From positions 515,815-579,814 of the forward strand of contig JAJEKV010000175.1 of the NCBI GenBank assembly GCA_021234155.1: a DNA stretch of 64,000 bases, read 5' to 3'. The stretch is from Isoetes taiwanensis (Eukaryota; Streptophyta; Lycopodiopsida; Isoetales; Isoetaceae). A program made the position numbers and the translations under genes. The notes beneath the pieces are model-generated. The model saw only the letters and a program-made list of their open reading frames with translations, was not told where the DNA came from and made no database searches. Positions 1 through 12,424 of this stretch are shown piece after piece; the first letter of the stretch is position 1, and every line of letters begins with the position of its first letter.

Positions 1-579
1 CGGTTACGTATTGCTTGAGTTCCCCAAGCTTTGCTGCTGATTCCCCGGCTATCTCGGTAACCCAGGCGAAATGTGTTTGAATTTTTGAACAGCTTGACGG
101 CCCTGTTACGATAAGGAGCCGGAAGATTGGTTAAGGCAATGCGGACAGTTTGATTGTTGCCGACGTCCACAATTTCGACTTCTGGAGTCTGAATAAAAGG
201 ACTTCAGTGACCTGACAATGCGTGAGGTTGGAGCATAACCGATGCGGCACTTCAGTGCAGGAAAAGAGGGGTTGCCTGCCCATCCAGCGTAGGCTGTTTC
301 ATGACGCTGCGGTACATCAACAGAGTTGCAGAGGTTCAAAGATCCAAAAGTGATCGCGCTGACTACTGCAAAGGAGCCGTAGGGTCAAGCAAAGCGTACC
401 AATGTACTGGTCCCCGAATTGTCGCGCTTCTCCCGGGCGAAGATATCTCGGTAAGATGATTGCAGGCGCACTCTGGTGGAGCCCGACCCTGCGATAAATA
501 TTCGCCGTAATCAGGTTCCGAGAGGGTTCCGTGATTGTCAATGATCCCGCCCGCCAAAGTCCATGGTGGCATTGATGAC

Positions 580-1095
580 CATCAAGGATGACTAACCGGC
601 CCAAGAATGGATACCTTGGTCGGCGGGAGAAAAAGGTCTCCGGGCCGAAGCATTTCATAGTCACCCGGATCTTCGCCGCCTTCCAAACCCAAATTCCATG
701 GGGAAGCGGAGATCACCAATGTTGATGTGAAGAATAGGTGCACGCCTTGAGGTCGCGCAAGGCGGATATGGCCATTAGCCAATTTGATGTCATATGGGGC
801 AACAAAAAGAGCTGTGTGTGATGCCCATTTGTTTGGCGGAGTTTTCCGCGATGAGATTGACCGCCACCCATCTCCATTATTTGAACATGGTTGACTTGTC
901 GACACCCACCGCGGCATGACCGGGGGCAGAGGAGCCACGTTCCAACTCAAAACAGCTGGGGGTGGTAACCGGTCCTTTGAGAGCAGGACGTGAAGTTTTA
1001 AAATGCCGCTGCTTAAAGGAATTTTGATCTGGCTAGTCCTCCTTGGAGTTCGGAGAGGCACATGAGAAAAGGATCTCCGGTTCCAATCCAAGCGA
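580..1095 (-). pseudogene. aspartic protease region of minus-strand G1
   Basis: Around 890-840 the minus strand matches the position and flanks of the protease active site in the complete G1 copy, where the motif IDGGSAVNLI is clear at 55491-55520. Here the active-site codons are disturbed by a small insertion. Downstream residues are shared with the other copy (a block reading roughly TLFVAPYDIKLANGHIRLA and later RPGDLFLPPTKVSILG). Retroelement proteases process the Gag-Pol polyprotein. This copy is broken as read. Confidence 0.6.
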
Positions 1096-1339
1096 GTAAG
1101 GTGGAAGCAAAGAACTTCTTTGAGTCAAGTCAACCCCTACAGAATATTGGGATATGTCCGTGGTGGGAGGTTGAGATGTTGAAGGCATCTTGTTCTTTGT
1201 TGAGCCTAGTGGTGGCATGAACATTTGCCACGCGGCCTTCGCCAGCCTTGCATGAGGTTCAAAATGCTTTGGGCGAACTTTTGGGCATGACATGTGGCAT
1301 GAGCTTTTCCAAGTAAAGTGAACCTTTTTTCGCCCTCAT

Positions 1340-2990
1340 GAGGAATGGTGTCAACCGCAAAGGCAGGCGTGCCATTCTAATAATGGTCAAGGGACGGAGG
1401 CCTGTCCTGCGTGAAACTAAACCAACCCAATTTGACGGCCGGACCGGAGGATTGGCGTGCGGAAAAAATTTTCTTTTGTGCTTGTTGATCCAAACGAGGT
1501 TGATTTGTCGGAGCGGTTGATAGCGATTGCCGAGGCGCTTTGGTGGCTTCTTAAGAACTGGTCATGGCCTTGTTTGCCATTTAAAGCCGAGTTGGTAAGC
1601 CGAGGCTGACCGATGGTCCGGGATGAAAGAAGCCGCATTCAACCAGGTGGAAGTTGAGGACACGCCGTGGTGGTATGCGACCCCATTCTGACGTTGATAA
1701 CACCGAAGCTTTAGGAAGGATCAAAAAGGAGGACGCTATTGGATCCCTGGTTGCTCCCCGCTGTCGATAGAGTTGGCGTACAAACCCCAAGTGGTGGTGG
1801 TCACGATAGTGCGATTGTGGTCGGTGGGTGTGGTTTGCACTTTGATAAACCATTTTGCTTCGGAACGGGGTGGATGAGTGCGAGTGCTTCCTCGCGGCAT
1901 GATTGCACATGTTGTATCGCTTTTGCAAACAGAGGCGGGCCATTGGAGTTGCACTCATTGGCTAGGCAAAATGGCTTTGGTATTTGCAAATATGGCACCG
2001 TGATTTGACCGCTACTGTGGATTAGCTTGTTGAGGTCAACACCGCTTGTGGAACCATGACACGTGGAATGAACTGAGCTGCCTTGAAGAGCCACCGGAGG
2101 AAACATTGATCTGAAAGGGATTGATTGTTGTCGATAGCTCGCTCCAAAGTCTTTTGGACGCCAGGTATTCACCATGAGTCAATAGCTGAGGAAGCTCTGA
2201 GAACCAAACCAAAACGGGCTCAGGTGGGCACCTTTGAGCTTTACGGTAGCGTGAATGTGAAGTCGACCAAGAAAACCCGCATCTCGTGGGCTCTTGTTGA
2301 AGTTCATTGAGTTTTGAGATGAAGTTGATCAGTCATCCGTGGTCCCGTGAATGAGACGTAAAAAGCAAAGGCGCGATTGACCGCCTTGTTTCCAATGGCT
2401 TTTGTTGACATGAGCCATTGATGAGGAGAGCCACGCAGATGGTGGAAAAGATGTGGAATTTCGCTTGAGGTTGCGCATGACCATTTAGGGATTAGAGCCC
2501 CAAATTCTTTCCATACCGAAAGCACTTTGGTCTAATCCTTTGCCTTCGTGGCTGCCAAAGGTGGGATAAGTCAGCTTCGTGAAGTCAGCAGGTAGATGTG
2601 AAAGTGTCAATGGACATGAACAATAGATAGTGAGGAAATTGAGGTTGAGTTGGATGTGGCATGGTGCCCGCCAAGGACCCCGGCGAAGGGGTGATCAGCG
2701 TTGAGAAACCAAGTAGCCGGAGCATTGGTTTTGAGATCCGCAAGGCCACAAAACGGAAGAGCAAAGTGGGAAACGAGGGAAAGGATTCCCGGGCAGGCTA
2801 AAGGAGACATGTGGATAGGGCCGCCCACCCGGGAGATGATGGTTGTGAAGGAAGAGGCGCATGGCCCGAAGAGTGATGGATGCAGGCATGTTCGTGGGGG
2901 TGAAAGTACTCTGTTGAGAAGGTTGAGCCCGGGAAGGCTCCCCTGATAGTGATGAGGGGACTGAGGTTTGTGAGCAATGTTGCACGCTTG
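1340..2990 (-). pseudogene. gag region of minus-strand G1, with two CCHC knuckles
   Basis: This is the capsid/nucleocapsid region of the truncated G1 copy. On the minus strand, about 2000-1885, the sequence carries two C-x2-C-x4-H-x4-C zinc-knuckle patterns, the RNA-binding motif of retroelement nucleocapsids, corresponding to the better-preserved pair at 54341-54449. Upstream, frames are proline- and serine-rich. No frame stays open for more than about 125 codons, and the signal moves between frames. The call rests on collinearity with the plus-strand copy and on the knuckles; the capsid fold itself cannot be recognised by eye. Boundaries are approximate. Confidence 0.6.
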
Positions 2991-3222
2991 GGGGGAACCG
3001 GACTAGGATCGGACATTTAGGGTGGGTGGCGCCGATCGAGCCCTAGACCGGAAGCATGGCCTCTATGTCATAATGCGCGATCCATACATGTCGCTAACAG
3101 CTTCCCCGACGATGGCGCCCAAGCGAGGCCGCCTCGAGAAAGAGGAGTTCTCCGCGGAAATTACGGATGTATATGGCGCATGTAAGGAGTAGGATAGAAT
3201 CAATTCTGCAGCCGCATAAAGT

Positions 3223-3800
3223 TGTTTGGGGTCCGGTTCGTGGAACCCTGAAGACACTCTGGAGGACCCGTGATCTATCAGAGAGTCCGGGGACTATGTC
3301 ACGGATTTTGTAAGAAGAGAAGAAGAAGAAGAAACGTAACAAAATGAGAGAAAGATGATAAGCTTCCTTGATATCAATGGGCCGAAAAATACATGAGCTC
3401 TCAACAATAGAGAGAAAATCGGAAGGAGACAAGACTCAAAACTCATCTAAAACTCATGTGCTAGCTCTACTCATATATATAGTACAAATGGCCTTGGGGC
3501 CCAATATGACACTCCTCGGACCGATCTCGGTGCCACTCCTGGAAGGAGGCCCCGATTTGCGGGAATGTTGGCGTGCCTCTTAGTGCCTAGATCACTGACG
3601 CCGACGCGCGTGACGGGTCAGTCACTTGTCGGGAGCGGCGCTTTGCTGGACGGCCACGTGCTTTGACTGCTGGGTCTCGCCGCTTGGTCTTCGCTGGAGC
3701 CTTTGATGACCGAACCTGTGGCTGGATCGAGGATCCTTGAGCTTGACTCTGGTCTGTCAGAGGAGCTGAATAGTCCTGCACGAGGCACCGTGGACTAACA
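3223..3800 (-). repeat. 5' LTR of the minus-strand G1 element
   Basis: The LTR is 578 bp, begins TGTTAGTCC and ends CCCCAAACA when read on the minus strand, so it has the canonical TG...CA ends. It aligns throughout with the LTRs at 52538-53109 and 62894-63474. Shared landmarks are a TATA run, a stretch ending in an 'acatagtcc...ggactctctg' block, and the terminal 'gaccccaaaca'. Confidence 0.88.
3471..3482 (-). promoter_or_regulatory. TATA box in G1 LTR
   Basis: The minus strand reads CTATATATATGA about 320 bp into the LTR. The same run sits at the equivalent place in both LTRs of the other G1 copy, so it is the likely core promoter of the retrotransposon transcript. Confidence 0.6.
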
Positions 3801-3844
3801 TGTAGCAATGTAAGTATATATATGACCGCCATTAGTAATCATTC

Positions 3845-5367
3845 GTGAAATCATCCGGGGGGGAAGATAGCAGTTGTCAGGCGGGAAAACAGTCATGTAG
3901 GGAAGGATGGGGGGATTGGGATGTAAAGACCCAATGGTGTGGGAAGGTTCCGCAGCTAAGTTTGTCTAAGTTTGTCCGAGGGCTATCCGGGGATGCCCCC
4001 TACTATTGCCTTGTAAGCATCGGGCTTCAAATAGGTAAGATAAAGGGGGAACCTCTGCACCCTAGAGATGAGGTTAGTCCCACTTCACAAATTCCTCAAT
4101 GGTCGAGGTACTTCTCAAAGAATGAGGAAGATATTAGAAGCCAAGGTGATGCGTAGTCTCTTTAGTATAGCGCATGCTCATTGGGAGTGGGGGTCGAGTA
4201 TATTTTGGAACACTAGGGATTTGAGAGGGATGCACTCCTCTTGCATCCTGCATAACTCGAAAGTGTTTACTTTCAAATGGCTGCGTGAATCTCGTAAGGT
4301 TGGGCGGGCCAGGGAAAATGATAGATGGATTACTTGGACAAGATTTAAAGCCTAGTTCCGTGTGTGTTGGGGAAGGTGATAGAAGGTCTTTAGGAAGATT
4401 ATGGTGAATGTCAATACAACCGGTATTGTAGGGGAAGAAGATAGGTGTATGTGGGGATGGGGGCGTAATATAAAGTCAAAAAAGTTATGGATTGCTAATG
4501 GCCACCCCTATTAAAGGTCGCAGACAGTTGAGATTAGATCAAGCGTAAAACCAAGGGTCTATTGACAAAGTCTTGGGTCTCCTCTACTTCTTTCATGGAT
4601 CGGGCCTACAAGAAGGTGTATACACTATGACATGGTCGCTGAACAAGGGTGTTGTTCAACATGATCTCTCGCCTCTAGGGATGTCGAAAGGCCGAGACAA
4701 TGGATCATCTTTTTCTTTTTGTCCCGATTATAGGAGACTTCGAGGTGCGCTTGTCCAAATATTGGGCTACAGATGTGTCGGGCCTATCATGGCCGCCATT
4801 CTAGCCAGAGAGGTGCGATATTATTCAACCCACTTTAACCAATATATCATTGTGGTGTATTTGGAAACACCGGATGTGGTGTAGCTCTTTTGGAGGACCG
4901 ACCGCCAAGAATAAGGATTCGTAATAGCTTCAACATGGAGGTAGCCTTCATGGCCTTGGCCCACTACAGAAGTTTGACCGCAATTATAACAAGAACTTGG
5001 ATAGAATTGGCGCATAAGGGGATTCTATTCATTTTCAAATGTAACCGATCCGGATTTAAGCAAAGGTGCGCAAGGGTTTATGACCCGCCTCGACACCTAT
5101 CGATGTTGGATGGAGGATCTTCATCTTCAGCGGGTTTTTCCCTAAGTTCTTGTTGCTTGGAATTGGTCGCTAACTCCATATATAGTATCTAAGCCTAGAT
5201 GAAGATGGTTTTTCCTATAGTAATCTGTGGGTAGGGGAAGATTGGAGTGGTAGTTTTAGTACAATCCTTGACACCCACGGTAGTTATGTCCGCTTTGTGA
5301 TAATTCTTTCTATCAATCCCATTTGGGGATATCCTATGTAAATTTTATATATTAATACATATTCTTA

Positions 5368-5400
<33 letters not shown>
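3845..5400 (+). mobile_element. LINE (non-LTR retrotransposon) 3' end with poly(A)
   Basis: This is a 5'-truncated LINE fragment. Near 4700-4730 the sequence encodes an ETMDH block followed, after a one-base slip in a T-run, by a FCPDYRRLR block. That is the second half of the zinc-binding domain found after the reverse transcriptase in plant LINEs (zf-RVT). Upstream, frames with repeated tryptophans (4068-4355, and around 4400-4500) fit the connecting region. The segment ends in 28 adenines at 5373-5400 after an AT-rich 3' tail, as expected of target-primed insertion. No RT catalytic motif is present. The 5' boundary is uncertain; it starts just past the G1 LTR. Confidence 0.6.
5373..5400 (+). 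repeat. poly(A) tail of LINE
   Basis: An uninterrupted run of 28 A residues directly follows the LINE 3' tail and marks its 3' end. Confidence 0.75.
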
Positions 5401-5404
<4 letters not shown>

Positions 5405-7546
5405 ATATGTACACCTTGTAGGATTTAGCATAATACCAAAAAAAAAACATGAGACATGGAGGACTTTGAAAGATGTTGTAATCTAGGTTTTCAAACTCAT
5501 TAAGTGAGGTTGAACGTCTGAGGCCGACATTTGCACGTAAGGCCGAGGCCCGCTAGGGCCAAGCCGTCGGGTCGAGGGCCATGCAAATATGTGGCCAAGC
5601 GGGCCACAAACCGAGGCCACGCTTTTTGTTATCACCGAGGCAAAGACCGACAACCACCTTATTCGCCGATAACTAATTATCTTCCCTAGTATCGATAATC
5701 CAGTTAATACCCTAGGAGTGGTAACTTAACGAATTTCCCTTTACACTATAATGTTTGCCCCATCACAAACCGTATCTTTATAACCTAAGATTGTCAAAGG
5801 TTTTGTATGGTATTCAGATAAGAATACCGTGAAATGCCGACGGCAATCGTGGGATCCAAATAGAAGAATCGGGGTTTTAACCGGGCGCTTAGGCTCAAAG
5901 CATGCCAATACAGCCAGACGCTATGGTGGCTATGGCGGCTCCATGCTTGTGTAGGTGGCGGTATGGCTTCCATTTTTCCGTAAGAACTAAGGGCGGTGTA
6001 TGGCTTTCCAGAATCGTATGGGCGCTATATGGCGGGTTGGTTTTTTTTTTTTTTTGAACATTATTACCCGATATACATAATCGTTTATTTGGTACTACAC
6101 GAACATGAACATACACCAGACAAGAGTGAACTTGGAATATGAAATTTATTTTGATTTGGCTACTTGGTACACCTCATGGTCGATTTTATCTGCTTGATTT
6201 ATCCTAATGTAGAATTTATGCCATCTCATTCTTTATCCTATATACGTGCAAGCTAAAGATACATTTGAACTTTGGCTCAAGTGATTTGATCTTTGCCCCA
6301 AAATCGTGACTAAAAAATGGTGTCAGAAACCCTTTTTATAACTGAAAATGACTTTTTGCATCATTTCCTGCAAGTGAAAAACTCTTTTAGGGTTTATCCA
6401 CGAATTTGCTTCCTGGTCTATTCGTGATCTACATGACGGATTTTACTACCCATTGCTGTAGGGCAGCAGTATTGCAAGATGCGTGAGACAGGCTAAGTGC
6501 AGATCTCCACATTTAGCAAGCGCCATGCCATATTCCTGCATATCCGGTACCGTACCACTCTCTTTTCTTTATGATTTAGATCTTCCAGCCCAGAGGATAT
6601 CTGTTTAAGCATGCAAGGATGCAGCCACGAACCTTCCTTCCTTGATTAGGGTTTCGTTTCTATATTTAGGGTTCTAAATAAAAAACGGCATTGGATGGAT
6701 TCAGATGAATCCCTTTTGTTCCTGCTCAGACGAAGAAGCCCGGATAGAAAAGTGCTTGCAAGCTAAGTTTATGTTTTGCATGACCAACTCTGAAATAGCA
6801 GAGTAGAGGCTAAATCTTATCTCTACTACTATGGCAAAATGCACATTTGGCAACAAGAAATTGGCAAAGAGCACTTACATATGATGTTCGAATTAAATTG
6901 AGGCAGCTGCTGAGCTTTCCATTCCTGTAAAATAACAGGATCAAGAGTATCACCATGATCAAGACGAAAATAAGGTATTTCAGTGGTTCAGGATGGTGCC
7001 ATTTACTTAATCCCCTGTTTTATAATACGAAAGAATGGCTCCAGTTTATTTGCATGGACTACAGGTAGAATTTACTTGGATTTCTCATATCTGTGCCTAA
7101 TAAGGCTCAAGAATATATACGTCTATTTTTATTTCTCTAGAAATGCACCCCTCTATGAACACCCCTGTTTTGAACATGCAGGGCAAAGGGTTACAATGGC
7201 TGAACGGTGATAAACCGAGAGGCTTCATTGTACCTTTTGGCCCTACATGCATTACCAAGATTATTGCTAATGTCATGTAGTTTGGCTGCAGGTACCGAAC
7301 CTCTCCTGCCCTTGTGATTTCTTTGTTCCTGTTCGTGTTAAAACTAGGAGTGATCTGGAGGTGGAGCTGGAAGAAATAACGTTAGCTAATAACGCTGTGC
7401 TACTATGATCACATGACGCAAATATCTGGTCAGATATGCAAGGCGTTCTGGCTTTCAAGTTGTCAAAGACAAAACAGGTTGTAACTGCCTATTATTTTCT
7501 AGTTGGTGACCTCTTGTTGAACACGTGCAAATGATTGATTGTAAAT

Positions 7547-7592
7547 AGAAAATTATGTTACAATCCTATAGAAAATTATGTTACAATCCTAT
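7547..7592 (+). repeat. 23-bp tandem duplication
   Basis: The unit beginning TAGAAAATTATG and ending AATCCTA occurs twice head to tail without mismatch. It lies in non-coding sequence. Confidence 0.8.
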
Positions 7593-8358
7593 TTACTGCA
7601 AAAATAGAGTGAAAACAATCTTCATATGCTTGAAGTCTTTATTGTCATGAATACATGTAAAAGACAGGTTTGCTTAAGAGAAACTCATATTAATATATGC
7701 CTTGTTTCTATTTCTGAAACAAACTGTCATGGTTTCACTATTTGGATTAATGTGCTGCTACTTTTTAATTGCTATTCAGAGATAATGGCAGATTTGATTC
7801 TTGCTTTTTCCGTTTATATTACAAAGGTTTTTCTGAAAAATGAACATGCTCATTAGAGCATGAAATTACTTGTCAATAGTGTTCATACTAGAATCAATCG
7901 TCTTCAGCATAAATGCTAAAAGGTTTACATACTGTTTGCTACATTGATGGTATTTGGTTTGGTTTTCATATACAGATTTCTTAATGGTTAAACCATCTAT
8001 TTCTGAGTCTGTCTCATTGTAGTTACTAAATAACTATGGGTTTGTGCAAACGAAAATAGTGATTGAATCGTATAGAAATAATATTTAATGTCAATATAAT
8101 GCTGATACAGTCTGTGTGGCACAAGTATTAGCATTTTCGCTCTAATTTCAACACTGTATAACTAGACTGGGGAAAATAAGATGTATTGATGACTAAGTTT
8201 ACATTGGTATTAAGATACTCTTGTCTCAGTTTTTACATTGGATAACAGACTAGAGGAACATAAGTACCAAGTTTGAATGCGTTCAAATTTTTGGATTGAT
8301 AAGACAGTGGATGGATTGATGGCGAAGTCGATGCGTCGACCTAGGATACTAGGTTAGG

Positions 8359-8379
8359 TTTTTTTTTTTTTTTTTTTTT
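8359..8379 (-). repeat. T-run, possible poly(A) tail of a minus-strand retroposed copy
   Basis: A run of 21 T residues. Read on the minus strand it is a poly(A) preceded by about 600 bp with long but unrecognised frames (8953 down to 8389). That arrangement fits a retroposed transcript or LINE tail, but no domain supports either. Confidence 0.35.
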
Positions 8380-9824
8380 GCTTGCTTGTTAGTCTATTTT
8401 GACAGTTGAGCTTGCGGAGGAAAGGAAAGGAAAGTTCGGATGCAATTTGTCATCGAAAAAAAAGGGTCGTGGCCCTCCGGATTTGTTGGGTTTAAAATCC
8501 CGCTTTGTTCCCGTGATGATTCTCAAAAAGGAAGAGCATAAGACGGCCGAGGGTGTTTGATCCGCTTCCACCTCCGTGCATTTTACTTCGCGATCTCCGC
8601 GGAATCCGCCATAGCCGAAGGGCATGAAGAAAACTGCCGGAAATGCTCAGATTTGATGAGATGAAAGGAGGGATGATAGCCCGTGTTTTGCCAACGTTTT
8701 TGCCGGAGTTCCATGACCTATGTTTTCCCTTCAGAATACGCATGAAAGGAGGGACATATTGCCTTGAGGGTTTCGATGATCCGTGGTTTTGCATGGGTTG
8801 AGCAATCAAGCAGCCAGATCCTGCCATAGCCACAAAGGAAAAACTTGTTTGAAGATTCTCAAAGTGGTTCATCGTAAGCCAAGGGCATAGATTCTTGTTG
8901 GGGTTCGATTCAAGCCCGGTCTGTTGCAAGTCCGAAGTTGTATCAGATCGCAAATTAAGCCATGAGCATCGGATTGAAATTCCCCAAGCTCATGTGATTG
9001 TATAATGGAGTGTTGTTACAAGAATACTCTTTTGATTGCTAAAAACATTATATAAGTATTCTTTCCGTTGCTTTTCATACTATATTGTACAAAAGCCGTA
9101 ATATTGTTTTATCAAATGGTGTGTTTTAATAATGCCCCCTTTTAAAGTCGGGTCAACAAGGGCAATTTGACCTGAAAAAGACTTCAATTGGGCGTTGGGA
9201 TTTGTGGAGAGGGAATATGTCCCCCGGATGTATTATCACATCCACCAAAAGCCATAATCTGTGGTTTAGCCATAATACACTAGAGAGTCCGATAAGGAAG
9301 AGCAGAATAAAAAACCGCGTCAAATAGACCATTAGTTGCAAGATTCCTCATAAAACAATATATTACATTGGCAAGGTTTTGAATGCTTTTTCTCCTATTG
9401 TTGGCACTAGTCTGGAAGCCCATCTATTCATATTCCTCAATGCCTAGGTATTTGGTTTGTTATAAAGGTGCTAGATAACACTAGATTGCTTTTAAAAAAA
9501 GGGGGAAGAACAGGGATTTTCACCTTAAGAGAGACTTGTTGAAACCAATGGACTTATGCAAGGAGGCCGTGTACAACCAGGTAGAGCAAACAACATATTT
9601 AGGCATATCTCCGATATAAACAATCCTACTTAAAACAACTTTTAGGAAGATATCTAATGTTACGAAACGCACTTAAGAAGAATATAAAAACAAGAACTTT
9701 CATGTAACGTCCTTTACTTCTAAAGAATTTACACGTTTTCCATGTCCCAAAAAACTCCCTGTTTCCAGTAATGTATACTTGGGATCAGGAAACTCATATC
9801 CTATTCTTAGCTGTGTGTAGAAAG

Positions 9825-12424
9825 TTAACCCATGGTGTATGAAGGTGATGGGAGGTTAACAACTGTGGTTTTGATTTTCACCATCATGTTGATACTGTTG
9901 GTGATGCCCTGGCTACCAATACCACTTTCCTTGATTCCCTGCATTAAAAATAGTTAGATAAACAACATGAATATTACCGTTCTTCTCATGTGTATACCGT
10001 ACCTGGAAGGGGAAATGATCGGGGCCTCTGGCTGGAGCAGAATTAACTTGCACTGTGCCAGTTTCCATGGCATCACTTACAATAGTAGCTTTGTTTATAT
10101 CTTTGGTGAACACACAACCCTGCAATTACAATGTCAAACCATCAGCAAGGTGTGTCCCCTTTTTAGATTCAAAAAGTAAAAGGAATCATTCGCTCCAACT
10201 ATTTACCTGCAGCCCAAATTTGCTCTTATTACAGTGGTTAATCCCTTCTTCTGCAGATTTAATTCGTATCAATGGAATCACCGGGCCAAAGGGCTCCTCC
10301 CAAGCAAAGAGATGTTAGCAGTAACATTATCAACCAAAATAGGCCAAATTAGGTTTCCTTCTCTTTTCCACTCCTGCAATTTAAAGAGACAAAGAGGGGA
10401 TTCAGAAGCAAATTTTGGTGACAAATTATTGCCCTCATTCTGGTTGGTTTTAAGAATACCTGGCATAGTTTAGCTCCTTTCTCCTTTGCTTCCTTCACAA
10501 GGCCTTCAATAAAATTGGCAGATGCTTCTGTTACGACTGGAGTGATATCACAATCCTTTTCCGGTAGGCCTACAGTGAGCTTGGCAACCTTGGCATTTAT
10601 TTTTTCTGCAAGTGCATCGGCGATACTTTCCATAGCCAGGATAACTTTAACAGCTGTACAACGTTGGCCACTGTAAAAAGGACACTAGTTCAGAAACATA
10701 AAATGGTTTCAGGAGTTGAAGGATTCATTTGAGCTAGAAACTTGACAGATTTTAAGGAAGTTATGGAGTTGAGGAAAGTGTTAACAAGTTCATGTATCAT
10801 GCACCTGTAGGAGAATCCACCCTTCATTATATTTGCAGCTGCAAGATCTAGATCTGCATCTTCCAAAACAATGCACACATCCTTCCCTCCCAGCTCCATC
10901 TGCAAGGGAATCATGCCTGCCTTTTTGGACATGGCTAAGCCAGTGTCACAGCCACCTGTAAAACTGCATAATTTGCCTACACATTAGGTCTGAAAGTGGC
11001 TTTGCTCATTTGCATCATTGCATATAAAACAGTTATATAAGTTCTTAGAGCTTTTCTTGCAAATACAATCAAAGGAGCAATTAATCAGTTTTATGGCCTG
11101 TAAAATACAATTTTATAGCCAGTTAAGAAAAAACCTCATGATGTCACAATCAGATCAGTAGAAAATGATAAGTTTGTACTACCTGATACAGTTTACTCCT
11201 GGGTGCTTGGTCATATAATCCCCACACTCTGACGCCTTAATGGTAATGCAAGAGAGTAGACCCTTGGGAAAACCAGCTAAGTGGAAACAATGCATCATAT
11301 TTATAGCAGAAGCACCGCCCTAAAAGCATAAGTATATCAGATTAAAAAAAAAAATCTGATACGTCTGGACGATGTTTAGCAAAAGCTTTATTATTTCTTA
11401 CTTGGGTTGGAGGCTTAAGCACAACTGCATTGCCAGCCATTAATGCAGGTGCAATCTTCGAGACAGCAAGATTCACAGGATAATTGAAAGGAGGAATTGC
11501 TAGCACAACACCCAGAGGAATCTACAAAAATTCCAACACGGACGGATGGACAAAGACATATGTGCATGTAATAAGATTCTAGCAACGGATACCTTGGATG
11601 TAAGGCACCATTTATTTCTATCATTTCCAGGAAAACTGTCTGAGACAACAAACTTTCCTCTGAAAGTATCCTTGCAACCTTCTTCTGCAGCATATGAAAC
11701 AAGATCTGCAGAGCCGCATAACCTGCATTTTCAGGCATAAGTAATCTAAACAGTGCTAACTGGATTAATTAAGAAAGAGGGAAAGATGTTAAGACATCCG
11801 ATCCATGCCTCTGTGACAGCATCCTTTGCTGGCTTGGCAATTTCCATCACTAGGCATTCTGCAATGGGATTTTGTTATCCCTCAAAAATTTTAGCAAATT
11901 TATGCAAGGTTTCAACTTTTATACAATGGAGTCTTGGCCCATTGCTTCTGTGCAACCTTAGCACTCTGTATAGCTTTATCAATCTCCTCTGGAGTACAAG
12001 CTGCAACAAAACTGCAGGTTGTGAAGAAACATGTGGCGGAGTCATTTTTTAGAGCCAGGATCAGGATTGAATGATGATTCATGATTAAAGGGGTGACAAG
12101 GGCCTTTCATTTCAGTTAACTTATTTTAAGAACATAACATAGGATGGTTTAAAAGGGTTTAATAGTAAGTCATAAAACACCCATTCCCATGTCAAGGTTA
12201 CGAACAAACTGAAAGCCTTGATTATGCGCCTATGCCGAATCCCATAATATCATAAAATCAGTAGATCTGATTTGAGTACCTGTTAATTTGTGGGCAACTT
12301 TGAGAGTGGAAGGATTGATCACATCGACAGTTTTTTGGGAGGAAGAAAGCTTCCATTCTCCATCACAGTAAAATTTATATGTATCTCCATCCTTTATGTC
12401 CTGAAAAACGCCAGTCGCAGCCAT
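9825..12424 (-). CDS. GAPN: NADP-dependent non-phosphorylating glyceraldehyde-3-phosphate dehydrogenase, 10 exons
   Basis: This is a cytosolic ALDH11-family enzyme that oxidises glyceraldehyde 3-phosphate to 3-phosphoglycerate with NADP+, supplying cytosolic NADPH. Exons read 12424-12280, 12000-11809, 11722-11593, 11521-11402, 11319-11183, 10963-10805, 10670-10460, 10373-10207, 10119-10003 and 9938-9825 (stop TAA 9825-9827). Together they give about 497 codons, the family's usual length. Visible motifs are [19 protein letters not shown] (exon 4), SFTGG, the catalytic-Glu motif MELGGK (GAG at 10894-10896), the catalytic-Cys motif GQRCTAVK (TGT at 10658-10660), and the C-terminal SPSYTMG. I chose the ATG at 12424 because MAATG aligns with the family N-terminus; an ATG three codons upstream (12431-12433) is also open. 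Introns are short (64-279 bp) with GT-AG ends, except intron 2, which reads GC-AG. Several one-base indels break frame in exons 2, 3 and 8. With every splice site kept, I think these are more likely sequence error than decay. Confidence 0.93.

Larger units (their letters stand above)
1..3800 (-). mobile_element. Ty3/gypsy LTR retrotransposon, family G1, 5' half
   Basis: Reading leftwards from 3800, this copy has a 5' LTR (3800-3223), a gag region with zinc knuckles (about 2000-1885) and an aspartic-protease region (about 890-840). It leaves the window before the reverse transcriptase. It is collinear with the complete element at 52538-63474: the distances from LTR end to knuckles (about 1.23 kb) and to protease (about 2.35 kb) agree in both copies, and base 1 corresponds to about position 56395 of that copy. 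All reading frames are broken by small indels and stops. The 3' LTR lies outside the window, so the target-site duplication cannot be confirmed; the five bases outside the 5' LTR are TGTAG. Confidence 0.88.
5401..9824. other. Intergenic region, no gene recognised
   Basis: AT-rich sequence without a convincing coding region. It holds a GGCC-rich patch (about 5520-5640), a T-run at 6042-6056, a 23-bp tandem duplication (7547-7592) and a second T-run at 8359-8379. Short frames near 7290-7460 (plus) look weakly coding but have no match that I know. The part next to 9824 should contain the GAPN 3' untranslated region. Confidence 0.5.

Noticed and set aside
8890-8920. GGTTCGATTC-type sequence as a tRNA T-arm
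   Set aside because: No matching acceptor stem, D-arm or anticodon arm at the right distance.
8389-8953. A minus-strand protein-coding gene before the T-run
   Set aside because: Two overlapping frames are open but neither has a recognisable motif. Recorded only as a possible retroposed copy.
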